Origin: Pempheris klunzingeri
Taxonomy: Eukaryota > Chordata > Actinopteri > Acropomatiformes > Pempheridae
DNA length: 64,000 nt
Assembly (NCBI RefSeq): GCF_042242105.1
Contig: NC_092027.1
Span: 14,006,721-14,070,720 of the forward strand
Direction of reading: 5' to 3'
Shown here: positions 48,040 through 60,879 of the stretch, one piece after another
Layout of the letters: every line of letters starts with the position of its first letter
How positions within the stretch are numbered: position 1 is the stretch's first letter
Made by a program: the position numbers and the translations under genes
Notes under the pieces: generated by a model
Database searches by the model: none
Seen by the model: the letters and a program-made list of their open reading frames with translations, nothing else
Told to the model about the DNA's origin: nothing

Positions 48040-48303
48040 GGAGGAACTTCACTCTTTGCAAACAACATTCGCGCAGTCGGTTCTCTCCTTCTTCCAGCTG
48101 TTTGTGGGCTACTTTGCAGACCTCTCCAACCTTCCCTCTAACCTCTCTACTCCAGTTGGACCTACTTGCTCGGATATCCCCTCTTTTCCCAGCCGGGTAT
48201 GAAGCTGTAGAGCCGCGCCGGCCTCGGAGCACCGAGAAGCGGACTCCTCTCTTCGTCTCCTGCCGCCTCCTCCTGCTGGAGCTGGAGCGATGCCCGGGGA
48301 AGG
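48040..48303 (+). promoter_or_regulatory. Promoter or leader region of tmem196
   Basis: The sequence becomes GC- and CpG-rich from about 48190 into exon 1 (GCCGCGCCGGCCTCGGAGC). The stretch 48120-48190 is pyrimidine-rich, of a kind found around transcription starts. The exact start site is not visible. Confidence 0.4.
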
Positions 48304-49959
48304 ATGTGCTCCAGCCGCAAGATCCTGTGGAGCCTGCTCCTGCTGTCCGTGGTGGAGGTGGGCCTGGGTGTGGCGAGCATCGTCCTGGGAGCGGTGGGCA
48401 TTAGCTGGGTCCGGGGCCAGCACAAGCCGCAGCAGGGCGACGCGTCCCCGGTGTGGAGCGGACTATGTGTGCGTCCTGGAAACAACTTTTGTCCTTACTT
48501 TTCCTTATTTACCTCCAAAGAGGATAAGTATCTCCGGGGAGGATGTGGAGGGTAGAGGCACAGTTAAAACTCAGGGGAGTTTGTGAGCCTTTGTGAGCCA
48601 TGTTGTTGAGAGAGAGGCTGCATGTGTATTAGGATCCAAATAAGGCATGTATGGATGTAGATATGTCTTACAAAGTACAAGCATGAGTGATTTTTCTTTA
48701 AAATAATGTTAATTGCTCTCCTTTTGTGACGTGTTTTCTCATAAAGGCTTCATATTAATACTTAGATATAAAACTAACTTACCTTATAATTTGACAAAAT
48801 ATATTTTAAACTTACAAATCACAATTTGTCTTAAAATGTTCTAATGTCGTCCTAATGAAAGACTTTTCAATGGTTCAAGACTGTTGAAAGCTTTTGGTTT
48901 AAGGAACCAAAAGCCAATTGGAACCAATTGATTTTTGTTCATCCTGGTGGTTGTTGATCTGAAAGCACTGACTGGAAACCCCAGGATGTGTGTAAGACTA
49001 ACTATTTTGTCCATGTTTGCCCTTTATGTGACTTCATGTGTTTGTTCGGGGGGGGGACACTTGAACTACAGATGGGTTTCATTAATTCATGCTTGAATCG
49101 TTGCTCTGTGCTTGGGAGGGTCAAAGCTTTTGCACACAATCATCCTCTGTTTAGTTAAAGGCATTTTTAGTAGTTATATTTAACCTTGAATGAGCTACTT
49201 TACTATGATTGCTGCTCCAGCTGGAGCTCAGGCAATATAAACCATGAAGAAATATATCTGAGTCAGATTTCTGCAAAATTACATGTGTATATGTATACTT
49301 GAGTGTGAGTGCATGTAGAGAGTGTGTGCTTCCAGTGTTTTGCAATGTGATGTCTGTGTGTGTGTTCAGCTGTTGAATGCTGTCTGCTGAGTCAGCCAAC
49401 CATGACTCGCGATTACCCAAAGGTTTAGATCTCCTGTAGGGAACTGGGAGTCATTAAGCCTGACTGACCGCTGTCCTAGAAGTAGATTGATTGCCGATTG
49501 TCCTGCGTTTGATTGCAAATTGTTCTGTTGAAACTATCTGATATTTGTCAGTACATTTGGAGATATCAGTGTCTTCACCCACATCATGTAGCATATTATA
49601 ACTACAGATATACATTAAAGGATTAGGACATCTTTTTATTTGTACCTGCAAATAATAAAATGATAAGAATATTTTTAATTTGAACCTGAGAAACTCAAAT
49701 TCCTGTTCACGTTATTTTATGTCTAACAATACAATCAAAGAAACTAAATGAAAATAACTAGACAAGAAGAAAAACAACTTGGCAAACTCCATCCACTGAT
49801 AAGGCCATAATATAGGGCTGAGAGCTCCGGAAGACACCATAGTAAGTGGACCTTGAGTTACTCCTATAAATATCAAAGGTCAAGAATAAACCTTTAAACT
49901 TAATGAGCCTTGGGCACAGGTACACTGTGACTGAACCTTACATTGAAAGTGAGAGGAAG

Positions 49960-50006
<47 letters not shown>

Positions 50007-51083
50007 CTGTCTCCAACAACTTTCAGCAAAACAATGTATCTCGCAGCTCATTGTGCTGTCCCACTTATAAGTGTACTCTGCTAGCATAATCCACCGCCGT
50101 GCTGTTCCAGTTCAGTCTGAAGCGTTGACATCCAGGACAATATGGCTTCCTGCTGGGAGGCCAGGATGACACACTCTATTTTTAGAGGCAGAAAATTACA
50201 TCTGAATAACGGAGTGTAAAGAATACATTCACCCTTCTGGTTTAAAGACATAGAGGAGGCTTCATATAGTTTCTTAACCAGCCATTGATTTACTCATTTG
50301 TTGCCCTCCTTTTCTTTCCAGTTTCTGGTCTGTGGGATGTGCGGAGTTCTGTGTGCTCGAAAGAGGACCGGTCTTATTGTAAGTACATGTACATAAATAG
50401 CTGTGAATTAGTTTGCAATATTTCACCTTAAATAGCATTTTCTCGCTGCAGCAAACAGGAAAGGCTCTCCACTGATATGACACATGGGAGAGTCAGAGTG
50501 ATTTAAAGTAAAGAATCCTACGTTTTGGGGGTTACATTTGTATGCTCTTTTGTCAAGGGTTAGAGGAGAAGATCAATGCCACTCTCACGTGAGAGTGTTA
50601 TCGATCTTCTCCTCTAACTCTCAGCTAGAGAGCCAATAAGCAAATTTCTTAAAATCTTAAACATTTCATGCTTTCGAAAAATGCCCACTCTCGGATGTAG
50701 ATATTCAAATATGACAAACTTTAATTAATCTCTTTGCCTGTCCTTTATTCTTACTGTTGTATTCCACAATTCAGACACACAATTTTCTGCGATGATTGGC
50801 AATTGTTCAAGTAAAAAAGACTTTAACAGATGCTGAAGATGAAACCCAAATCATTATTCATCATTATGCATTGAAAAGCTGTGTTTTTCCTTTGAAATAA
50901 AGAAAACACTCCTTAATATTGTGCGCTTTCACTCACCAAGCATCAAATATTAATCCACATATATGCACTCTGCAGTATTAGTATCATGTCAGAAGTAGAC
51001 AACACACAAAAGTATTGCACAATCTGCCCCAAGAAGCTGTCTAATTGTGTGAAACACCCATAGGTGTGTGTGTGTGTGCGTGA

Positions 51084-51124
<41 letters not shown>

Positions 51125-53498
51125 CGTGTGTGTGTGCGTGTGTTGTCCTCTTCCTGAACAGGTGCACACAGTACAGTGTGCTCTGAAAAAGACGTCTGAG
51201 GAAACCAGAGGAGACAAGCAGTCACCTCTCCTCTTCTCTTTCTGTCGTTCTTTCCATCTTTTTTTTTTTTTTTTTTTTGCTCAGTGATCGCCGCGCAGTC
51301 TCTCTGTATGTCAGAGTCCTCGTGTTTCTCTCTGACTGTCTCTGTCTCCTGCGGGGAGGGCACTAATCATGGATCAATGTCAGCACAATCTGCTGTAACG
51401 GAGACATTCCTCAACCTTTCTCTCCCTCTGTCTCACCCTATCCATCCCCAACCATTGTCTCCCTCGCCATCTCCGACCTCGTGCCTCTCCCTTTTTCTTC
51501 ACTTTCTTCATCTCTCTACCTCCTCTGCTCAATCTCACCCCCCCCCAGTTGTTTCTATGCTCTGACTCTCTTCATCTTCTTCCCCTCATCTCCCTGCATC
51601 CCCTTCCACCATATCAGTCTGTGGGGTGATGATTGCATTAGGTTGGTTTGGCTCCGGACTCCTGCCAGCCGCTTTCCACACTTCACCGGGTAATGACTGA
51701 AATTGGAGATGCCTTTTTTTCCATGCGGTTCAAGGCACTAAAGGCATCTGTGCTGGGAGCAATGAAAAAGAACCTGAACTCCAGACACAACACACACAAA
51801 CACACACACACAATATACATAATAAATTGGAATATAATTGAATTGATTGGATTTTATTATTCTAACTGCAAAGTATCAGAACTGCTATCATTTTCCCATG
51901 AGATCCTGCTGGAAAAAAGACAATGATTCTCATACTAGGTTTGAGTTTTTCAGTTGTTGATTACAATTCTGTGGAAGTATTGTGCTTGATTAAATACTGA
52001 AAGAAAAATTTCACCAAGAAACTAATCAGGCACACGCACAAAAGATGAAATACAGCAAGTGAGTGATGCAAGCATATTTGCAAGCCGTGTAATAATTCTG
52101 GAAGAGACAGTGTGCTTTGAGAGTGATCCAATTTTCTAATAGGAAATTAGATTTATTTTGACTGATACGCATTACTCATCAGAGCAGCCGTCGTCCAAAC
52201 TGCAGAATGATGGAGATGGAAGGTCAATTGTAGTTTCTATATCTCCTACCTCATCAACTTTTGTCAGTTTGTTTACAGTTTTGTTGATAGGATGTCAATT
52301 CTGCCATTTGCATCAACGTAAAACACTCTCTCTGTCTCTGTGTCTCAGATGATCCTGTTTTCAGCATGCTGTATCTGTGGTCTGATTGGTGGGATCCTCA
52401 ACTTCCAATTTGTTCGGGCACTGAATAAGCGACCGGACTCCATGCACTCAATCCATCTGGCAGCCATGACTCTGGCCTGTCTGGGTAAATAAAGCAATTG
52501 CACAACACACTGTGATGCAATGCAACTGAACACACTTATTAATGTGACATGTGTCATAGTAAAGGAAATTTATTAGAATATGTCTTTGTAATAGTCTGTG
52601 TAAAGCAACGCTTCATTTGTCATCTATAAATACAAGAAATGATTCCAGATCTTATTAGTAAGAACCACCTAAATATGTCTATTGTCACTTCTCTTCTGTT
52701 TTAACATCACTAAGAGTCTACTACAGCCATGCTAGCAGCTCTGTGAGGCTGTACTTAGGCACAGCTGTGCTTTAGGTATAATGTTTAACATGCTCATTAT
52801 CTTAGTTTAGTGTGTTAGCATGCTAACGTTTGCTAATTAGAGCGGAGCACAAAATAGAGCCGAGGCTAACGGATAAGTGACAGCATTGTCCAGCTGGTGA
52901 CGCAAGAGGAAAAGTCAGTCAAGTCACCAAAGCCAATAGAATTCATCCTCTTGGGACCATGAATGGTTGTATATAATTCTGTGGCAATCCATCCAATAGT
53001 TGTTGAGGACCAAAATGATGGACCAACCAACAGAATGACATTGCCATCCTAGAGGAACATCACTAGCTGGGTAAAAACCACATAAAAACTACAGATGGGA
53101 CAGCCCACTCTTCCTTTAAAATAGAGAGTTCTTCCATTGTTTCTCCAGCTCGTTTCCCTCTTCCTGTCTTGTCCAGGTATCTCCTCCTGTACCTTGTCCA
53201 CGTGGCTGACCTGTCGCCTGGCCAGCTCCGAGCAGCAGAGGATGTTTCTGGAGAGGGAGCACTCGCTGCACCACTCGCACGAGATGACCGATAAGGTAGG
53301 ACATGACAGCAAAGGAGAGCTTCTTATTGGTCAGCTCGTCTACAGTTGTAGGAAGATGTGTGTTTGCATTGCAGTGTTTGTTAAGTTGTTGTAAGTGTTT
53401 ACGTGTGTGTGTGTGTCTCCTAACAGGAGATCCTGGACAACTCCAGTAACGGCATCCCTCAGATCTCCTACAACGGACACACCACGGCATCACCATGA
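48304..53498 (+). CDS. tmem196: Transmembrane protein 196 (five coding exons)
   Basis: Exons 48304-48468, 50322-50378, 52349-52484, 53177-53295 and 53427-53498 join in frame (phases 0, 0, 1, 0) to 182 residues, close to the human length of about 178. All introns are GT-AG; the first donor is GTGCGT. The protein is predicted to cross the membrane four times: residues about 8-30 ([19 protein letters not shown]), about 55-72 ([11 protein letters not shown]), about 75-97 ([20 protein letters not shown]) and a segment starting [18 protein letters not shown]. Human-matching stretches include [28 protein letters not shown] and [11 protein letters not shown]. The molecular role of this family is poorly known; human TMEM196 has been linked to tumour suppression. 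Its place next to polr1f is conserved from human. The longer frame starting at 48290 is out of phase with the homology and is rejected. Confidence 0.92.
48560..50300. other. tmem196 intron 1
   Basis: No gene seen. Contains a (G)8 run near 49050 and a (CA)n microsatellite at 49961-50002. Confidence 0.6.
49961..50002 (+). repeat. (CA)n microsatellite, tmem196 intron 1
   Basis: Twenty-one CA units. Confidence 0.9.
50558..50619. repeat. 31-bp-arm palindrome in tmem196 intron 2
   Basis: Left arm 50558-50588 and right arm 50589-50619 are reverse complements with about three mismatches and no spacer; the centre is CACTCTCACGTGAGAGTG. Each arm matches the GAGTTAGATGAGAAGAT repeat family, so this is a head-to-head junction of two fragments of that repeat. 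Confidence 0.85.
51064..51142 (+). repeat. (GT)n microsatellite, tmem196 intron 2
   Basis: About 38 units with several GC interruptions. Confidence 0.9.
51259..51278 (+). repeat. Poly-T run
   Basis: Twenty T residues following a pyrimidine-rich stretch. Confidence 0.8.
52715..53065 (+). repeat. Dispersed fish repeat (TTAGCAT family), tmem196 intron 3
   Basis: Contains GTGAGGCTGTACTTAGGCAC, TTAGCATGCTAACGTTTGCT and GGCAATCCATCCAATAGTTG in the order I recall for this family. The opposite-strand copy is at 11515-11740. Confidence 0.65.
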
Positions 53499-53637
53499 CG
53501 ATGTATCACCAAAGGCGACTTGCACACACCGAAGCAGAGACAGTTCATGATTTGCTTGCTGTCAGATGACAAATACAGCATGTGCTTCATTCTACATATC
53601 CTGCGGCACACACAGTAACTATAGCCTGACTGCAGGG

Positions 53638-53643
53638 AATAAA
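53638..53643 (+). terminator. tmem196 polyadenylation signal
   Basis: AATAAA 140 bases after the stop codon. Confidence 0.55.
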
Positions 53644-53699
53644 ACCACGTCTGGGACCCTTTTCTTTTCTATAAGATGGACATTTTTGACACATAAGAG

Positions 53700-56280
53700 G
53701 GCGGCGTTTGTGTATCTGAATAATTATGCAAACACATGTCAAAACCGGGGTGGAGCGCTGCCATTTGGGTGACAATTTTTTGGCTACAACCATCTGTGTG
53801 ACATCATCTGATTTTCAAACCAATGAGCAGGAAGGAAAGATTGTATCCAATCAGATGCCTCAAACTAATGAGCACAAAGCAAGCATGCAGCTGATTCACT
53901 TGTTTTGAAAAGCTATTTCAATCTCAATGTCCTTATTCTCTCTCTCTGTCTTGTTATGGGTTTATGGAATGCAGATCTTGAGATAGCCTACAGCAAACTG
54001 TATGTATTGTCTGGTAATGGAATGCTTTCACATGAAAATACAGTGATGCGCAATGTACTGTACTGTATACCCACGCCTGCGTATCAGGAATCTAGCCGTA
54101 CCTATAAATCAAACATATTTTTATAAATGCTTCTTATAAAAGTCAGTTCAATTAAAGTATGACAAATCTGAGTGACGTTTTATCTCGCATGGATTATATC
54201 AGGGTCTGACAGATTCATTTGCACACACACAGACACACACACACACAAATAACATGAGAAGCAAAATGACTTTGATCTTATTATCCCAAAATATGCATTT
54301 TTATATATGTTTCTGTTTGCATGTTTCTGTAAGTATGCAAGTTCTGTGAGTTATTACTCAGCTGGTGGCCACCTGGAGCATTTAAATCATTACACTAAAT
54401 GTTTCAATAAATACATGCATTTAATCTTGAAAATCAAGCGCACAATATCACTCATTGGCACCCCGTCGTCAGAAACAGTGTGGAGCACGATTTAGGAATT
54501 CAGTGCATTCATATGGGTGGTCGTTTTAACACGGGGATGCCCTCGGCTCTGCTCGAGGTTCGCACACTCATCTCGAAGAAGATGAAGTAAATCTGATTTA
54601 CAGAGCTTCCCAAAGCCTTAACTATAAAGTGCTTCACAAACCAAAAGTAGAAACATCCATCCATCCATTATCTATACCGCTTATCCGTCAGGGTCACGGG
54701 GGAGCTGGAGCCAATCCCAGCTGACTTCGGGTGAGAGGTCACCAGCCAATCACAGGGCCAAGTAGAAACATAAACATTAAAAAAACAATATCCTACTCAC
54801 ACACACACACACACACACAGATATGACCTCCACTGCAGACGATTGCAGACTACATCATGCTGTTCAATACCTCATTATAGTGTTTGCCCACTCGAGCACC
54901 ACACAGTGCATGTGTGTGTGTTAACGAGGGCCCACAGCAGCAGAAGCCACTGGGAGCTCTTGCTGACTAAGAAACAAATGTCACTATTTATCACCGTGAC
55001 AACAGACAGGAGTGTGCCATGACGCCCCAGAGAGCACCATATCTGCACTGCACTGTGTGTGTGTGTGTGTGTGTGTGTATGTGAAATGCTGAATCATGTG
55101 ACTTCCCGTGCTGCTGCTCTGTCAGAAAACTGTAAAACTAGATTAGCCATGTGAGTGTGTGCAAGTGTATTTGTGTGTGTGTGTGTGTGTGTGTCTGCAT
55201 GTGCACTAGTTGCACTAATTGACACCTCAGGTCACCTTAATGATCTTAAAGTGCCATTGAAGGTACGAACAGGATACAGAATCAATAACTGTCTCTTATG
55301 AGATAAATAGCCTCACAGCATCCTTGGCAGGCTCGTCAGTGCTCAACTTTCAGTTTACAGAACAAAGGGCATGTTGGTAAGGAAATGTGTAATTTTAATG
55401 GTATGTAATGAGAAGCTTATGTCTGCGAACATGATTTATTACTGGAGGAGATGGACTGTCTCTACTGGGAGCATCGTCACATTAACCTGCTGGGGCTGCG
55501 CTGCTGGACCCCAAGTAACTCCTCTTTCCTCCCACTCTGTGCAGTGTGTACAGTATCACTATGCTGGGTTATAACATGGCTCCAGCTTTTCTATCTGCCT
55601 GATTAAACACAATACACCGTCAACTGCAATAATCGTCTTAAATCTAGTCCCTCTTTGAGGCATGGCTGAAAAATCAGGTAATAAAACAGCATCCAGCTTA
55701 AAGACCGCTAGTCCCAAACAAACTATGGCTATTCTGTGAGCCTGGGGCTTTAGGGGGCCTCTGGGGAGCGAGAGGTACCTGCTTTGCCTTGCTGGCTGGG
55801 TGGGGACAGTGTTTGTGCCTTTAAATACACTAACTTAAGTAATAAGTAATAAGTAAACTCCATTTACCTACTTCCATTTTGGGAGATTTAAAATACTGTG
55901 CTACAACAACACATAGAATTAAAATTCAGCTTCATGTTTATGCATTGATGATTTTTATACACATAATTAACACTAGACAAGTTATAATTATTTTCTGTTA
56001 CTATAAAGGGCTTGTTTACTTTATTTTACTAATTTACACACAATGGTGATTAGTAAAAGTTTTACTTTTGATCATTAAGCCAAAGCTTTTCATTTATATA
56101 TGTATATATAACTGTAATTCATATTTCTTTAAAGATTAAATTAGACAGATTAGATTTTAACTGAGTTTTGAGAGTTTGATTTAATATTTTGAACGCTGGG
56201 CTGTCACTGTTTTACCTTTTTGTTCGACTGTCGTTCCACCTCCTGACCACCAGGGGACACTGTAAAGAAATGTTTAAAGG
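53700..56280. other. tmem196-polr1f intergenic region
   Basis: No gene recognised. Holds a CATCCATCC-family repeat copy (54653-54766), several (CA)n and (GT)n runs (54225-54246, 54801-54820, 55054-55078, 55167-55193) and AAGTA-like words near 55840. Confidence 0.6.
54653..54766 (+). repeat. Fragment of the CATCCATCC...GGTCGCGGG repeat family
   Basis: CATCCATCCATCCATTATCT, then ACGGGGGAGCTGGAGCCAAT, CCCAGCTGACTTCGGGTGAG and CCAATCACAGGGCCA: the head of the repeat at 24766 with the rest missing. Confidence 0.7.
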
Positions 56281-56309
56281 CTTTAAACGCTGTTGGCCCG
56301 TCCTTTCAG

Positions 56310-56338
56310 CGGAAGTAGGCTGTTGTTGCTCTTCCGGT
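56310..56338. promoter_or_regulatory. Two ETS-type sites in the polr1f core promoter
   Basis: CGGAAGT at 56310-56316 and CTTCCGG at 56331-56337 (ACCGGAAG on the other strand) lie 14-42 bases before the polr1f ATG. Paired CCGGAAGT motifs close to the start are typical of housekeeping and ribosome-related genes bound by ETS/GABP factors. Function is inferred. Confidence 0.45.
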
Positions 56339-56351
56339 CTTCCTGTACAGT

Positions 56352-58608
56352 ATGGCGAACCTCGAGCATGCTGAAGACGACCCAAAACATGTGAAAATGT
56401 CTGGGGAAATCTCCGTCGCCAGTGCTGAGGTCCATCCCGTCAAAATGTCCTCTGTGGCGGACACAGACCCCGGCGCGGTCCCGTGCTCCGTCCCGTCGTT
56501 CGCAGCGGCCTCCGGGCTGCTGTCAGCGCCGTACTCGTGTCTGGTCATGAGCACGCACCGGAGGCACGTCGTCCTGCCGCCTATGTACCTGAACAAGAAG
56601 AGGACAGGCATACAGGAGGAGCTGGAGGCCGAGCTGCTCAGGTTCTCCCAGAGGTAACAACACCCACACACCACATTTTATCTTCTTTGACATTTTCAGC
56701 TTTGTCGACTTCTCTGCGGCAGCGTTACAGCCATTTCTAACACCACGCCAGGTTAAATCTGTCTGTGCAGCAGTCAGTGTTTGAACACAGCCGAGGTTTG
56801 TAGTCACGGTTTTAACTACCTTACAACAAACTTTGCTCTTGGCTTTGGACAAAAATGTAGTCAGGCCTGTTAGTTTAGTAAAAGTGTCAATGCTTCAAGG
56901 TTAAAGTACCGTACTGCTAGGAGAGGTATGTATCCAGATGTTTTCTTAAGTATACCTGCTCAAGTATGAGCAGCAAAATGCACTTTAAGTATCTAAAGAA
57001 AAAGTACTTGTTGTGCACATCAGACACATCACTGTTATGACATACTAGGTTATTGTTTGATTAGTATTGAGCTGAGTATTCAGCTAAACAATCGTGGGCC
57101 AATGTACAAATATAATTGTTTTGGTGTTTTGTGTTTTTCATCTGTCTATAAGTGTTAATCATACAATATTACTCTGTATGAAGCTGTTATGATCCCCCTC
57201 AATCATTCAGCCTAATCTGTTTGACTCTTGCAGTCTAAAGGGAGTGCCTTTGGCGTATGACAACATCAGGGTCGTGGGCCACCACGGACACATCTACGAC
57301 GACAGCGGCTACATCCACATGGACATAGAGGCCAATTTTATTGTCTTTCAGCCCAAAAAAGGACAGAAACTGCTGGTGAGATTTATATTTACAGCACTCA
57401 CCAGATGCTGTTATCCTGAGAGTAGTTCACAGTACTGTTTTGGCCTTAATGTGATGTTATCTGTGAACGGGGTTTGGGGAGGAAACTTTTACAATCCCTG
57501 TATAAACATAAATGTTCTGCAGTACAGTCCATCCATGTGATTAAATATTCATGAGACAATATAAATAATGTTGTGTACTGTACAGGGATTGTGGGAGTAA
57601 ATGATAAACATAAGGGTTACTAGGTTACAGTATCAAACCAGCATAGTTGGCAAAATACCAGCCTCATGTAAACCAAGAAAAGAACATTTTTTTACTTTTA
57701 CGTGTGTTATTTTATTTGCACTATGTTTCTGCTCCCAGGGTAAGGTGAATAAACTCGGAGTGAGCCATGTGGGATGCCTGGTGCACGGCTGCTTCAACGC
57801 CAGCATCCCCAAACCCAACCTGGTTTCTGTGGAAACCTGGCGGGACACAGGACCGAGAATCGGTGCAGAGCTGGAGTTTGAAGTGACGGCACTGGACGCT
57901 GACGCTGTGGGGGTGCTGCTGATCAGAGGACGACTCGACAGGACCAAGTAAGTGTGTGGTGATAGTGGTTTGTGGGGGCTAAAGCAGTCTGGCTTTCTTT
58001 GTGTTACATGGCTGCAAGCTTGTTGTCACATTTTGGCAGAATTTGTCATTATGATACAGACACACCTACACTTGATGTAGGACAAAAGCCTGAATTGATT
58101 AGTGTGTTTTGTGTGTTTGTGTGTCAGGGTGCAAGAACTGCTGGCTATGGGTGAGAGCTCAGAGTCCAGCATCCCCGCCGACCAGCCAGAGTCATCAGAG
58201 ACAGATCCCGACCCAGAACCCTCAGAGGAGCCTCCTGAAGACACCCCCAAGAAAAAGAAGAAAAAGAAAAAAGACAAAGTCGAAGAGGAGGTCGCACCCT
58301 CCTGCCAACTGGATGGCAACACACAAGCAGAGCTGAACGGAACGATGAATGAAGCAAACAGCAATGAAGCTGGCGAGAAAAAGAAGAAGAAGAAAAAAAA
58401 GGACAAATGTCTGAAAGAGGAGGAGGAGGAGGTTGAGGTCTCAGCCATGGAGGTCCACGGCAGTGACTCCAGTGGTTACCAAAGTGACAAGCCAAGCAAG
58501 AAGAGGAAACCTGGTTCTGGAGCAGATATCACGTCTAGTTTTAGTGAAGAACCTGAACCACCAAAATCCAAGAAGAAGAGGAAAAGTGGCATTGAGCAGT
58601 TTGCCTGA
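56352..58608 (+). CDS. polr1f: DNA-directed RNA polymerase I subunit RPA43 (four coding exons)
   Basis: Exons 56352-56653, 57234-57375, 57739-57947 and 58128-58608 join in frame (phases 2, 0, 2) to 377 residues; human is 338. The protein is the A43 stalk subunit of RNA polymerase I, which transcribes ribosomal RNA in the nucleolus and contacts the initiation factor RRN3. Residues about 55-110 form the tip domain (PYSCLVMSTHRRHVVLPPMY, GVPLAYDNIRVV). The OB-fold follows (IYDDSGYIHMDIEANFIVF, VSHVGCLVHGCFNASIPKP, LEFEVTALDADAVGVLLIRG). The carboxyl end is acidic then lysine-rich, with two runs of about eight Lys and the conserved GSDSSGYQSD, as in human. The tail is disordered and probably carries nucleolar localisation. 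Formerly called TWISTNB for its position next to TWIST1. Confidence 0.95.
56860..57040. repeat. AAGTA-family repeat fragment in polr1f intron 1
   Basis: Contains AAAGTACCGTACTGCTAGGA, TTAAGTATACCTGCTCAAGT and GCACTTTAAGTATC, similar to the copies at 8240 and 35570. Confidence 0.45.
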
Positions 58609-58679
58609 AAAAAGACCATATTCTATATTCAGAGGTGAATTGTGTATAACCTTCGAGGAACATACTGACGTGCCTTAAC

Positions 58680-60860
58680 AGTCAGACACAATATTGCTGA
58701 AGCAGCTTTTCTGCAGTCGCATGTTGTAGCTAGTGGAAAAGCTCATGAGAGGATAGAAGCAGACTTGACAGATCAGTCCTCGTTGGATTGCAGTTCCATT
58801 ACTTTGCCTAATGGGGGAGCAAAACTGCTTCGTACATCCACTCCGGGACACACAAACTAAGGGGTGAGACCATGTCAACTATGTATGTCAAACATGGTGC
58901 TGAGAGTAAGTAGGCCATGTTTTTACTTTGAATTTATAGAGCCAAATGAAAAAAAACAAAACATAATTTGATATAAATTCTGTGTACCTGCTTTGGTACG
59001 TACTCTCCTTCTTTGATACTGAAAAAGGAAGGCTGAATCTGAAGCCGAATACAGAAGCTTCTCTCTTCTCCTGCCTGATGTGCCTCTGTTCAGCCTCTGA
59101 AAGGCTTTGTACTGAATATTGGCTAGAATGGCTACAATTATTTTTTCACTCCCCTATTTTTCTAATCTTCATTCAGCATCCCATAAATGCATCGTCGCGC
59201 ACAGTTACAGACAGCACTGTCATGAATTATGTGTGCTGTTTCACTGTCTTCCTTAAGTGTGGCATTGGAAGTTTTCACATGAAGGTGTGTTGTCTGTCTT
59301 CGCCTGAAAACCACCGCAAATGGAAATTAGCCATTCAGGTCCCATACCAATTAAAGAGCTCTATATTTTGAAAAGTTTACCCTGCTTCCATTTTTTCACT
59401 TAGGAGGTGAAAATCATTGCTTTTATTCTGAGAAAAATGCTTCTCTGTAAAGATTAATACCAAGCTTTCTTGTTTTTCATGGCAAATTTTCTCCCACAAC
59501 AAACTCTTTCATGCTGACCGTTGGGTGTCGAGTGATAAAGTGCCGAGAAGCAGCCTAAAGATCTTTGTGTTTTCTTTACCCCCAACCCCCCCACGAAAAA
59601 CACACACACACACACACACACACACAGCCCGCTGCCTTTCACTGGGGAGTCTCATAAGCCGTGAGGTGCTAAGAGTTGGAGAGCTTATCAGGAGCTGCCT
59701 AAAGAGGACAGATAAGAGGCTGCAATTAACTTGGCTCATCTTCATCTGTCACACCTGATCGTGCACATCTGGGCTTTGGAATTGAAAGCCCTTGAGTACG
59801 AGTAACTCTCCTCCAGTGCTCGTTCATTAACACATTATATCTCAGGTAAGTGTAAATACAATGCTCTGATGTGTTACAGGGAGTTATTTGTCGGCCGGGA
59901 GCACCAACTTCCTGGAGTTTCTCCTGGTTGCCCAGCAACTGATCCCAAGAAGACAGTTTATATTTTTAAGGCAAAGACAAAGGAGCGGTGTCAAACCTCT
60001 GTTTTAACTCTTGGCCAGAAAGCGTACAGTTCTTTAAAAGTTGGAACTACTCCTTTAATGATTCCCAATATTTGTATTTATATTTTTAACCAAAGGATTT
60101 TTTTTACAACCTGGCAACACAAGAAGTTCTTCTTAGTGGCTTACAACTAATCCTCCATGTGTTTCTAAATGAATCATAACCCATTTATAAAGGCATAGTT
60201 ACAACTTATACACCCTGTATTAAGTGTGCCCAATCAGGAAACTGGTACTGAAATAAGATTTAAGCTCTCCATGAACAACCTCACCTTTAGCAAAAGAACA
60301 TTAACTCCATTTAAAACTTTTTTTGACAATTTAATGTACGTTGTGCAGCCTCCACTGTTACTTAAAGCACTTAAAACTTGTAAACTTTAGATATTTAACC
60401 ATGATCTGAAAAGTTCAAGAGGAGTTTTAATGCTTCACTGTCATTTGTCCTCCCATGACCTCCCTCCACCTTTATCAATCTTTTGCCTGAATTCAACCCA
60501 GCCTGTCTGTGTGCACCTGTCCCCCTCCCTCCATTGCCACTCATCTATCTTGTCATTCTTCGTATTACTCCCTCACGTCGACTCTCCCACTCTTCCCTCA
60601 TCCTGCTTTCCCTCCTCCTCTTCTTCCTACTTGTCTGATTTATAGGAGGCGGTGTGCAGTTCACACACATTCCACTTCTGACACCTCCCCGTCCCCCCTC
60701 CGCCACTGGACTCTCATATCTAGGCACGCTCGTTCATCTTCACTATCCTCCAATGGAGAGAAGAAGAGAGGTGGGGGCGAGAGAGATGAGACAATAGGAG
60801 GAGTGTTGTTTTTGTTGAGAAAACCAGACTGTCTTTTCATACACCTCTGTCGCCTCTTGC
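58680..60860. other. Downstream flank of polr1f
   Basis: No gene recognised. A possible weak polyadenylation signal ATTAAA is at 59350-59355. A (CA)n run lies at 59599-59626. The C/T-rich stretch 60450-60720 is low-complexity and produces spurious long frames. Confidence 0.5.
59599..59626 (+). repeat. (CA)n microsatellite
   Basis: Fourteen CA units. Confidence 0.9.
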
Positions 60861-60879
60861 TGTGTGTATGTGTGTGTAG

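Noticed and set aside
48290..48586. Longer open frame starting just before tmem196
   Set aside because: It is in a different frame from the residues that match TMEM196, and the real exon ends at a donor at 48468.
58026..58495. Minus-strand Ser/Phe-rich open frames
   Set aside because: Shadows of the lysine- and glutamate-rich polr1f tail.
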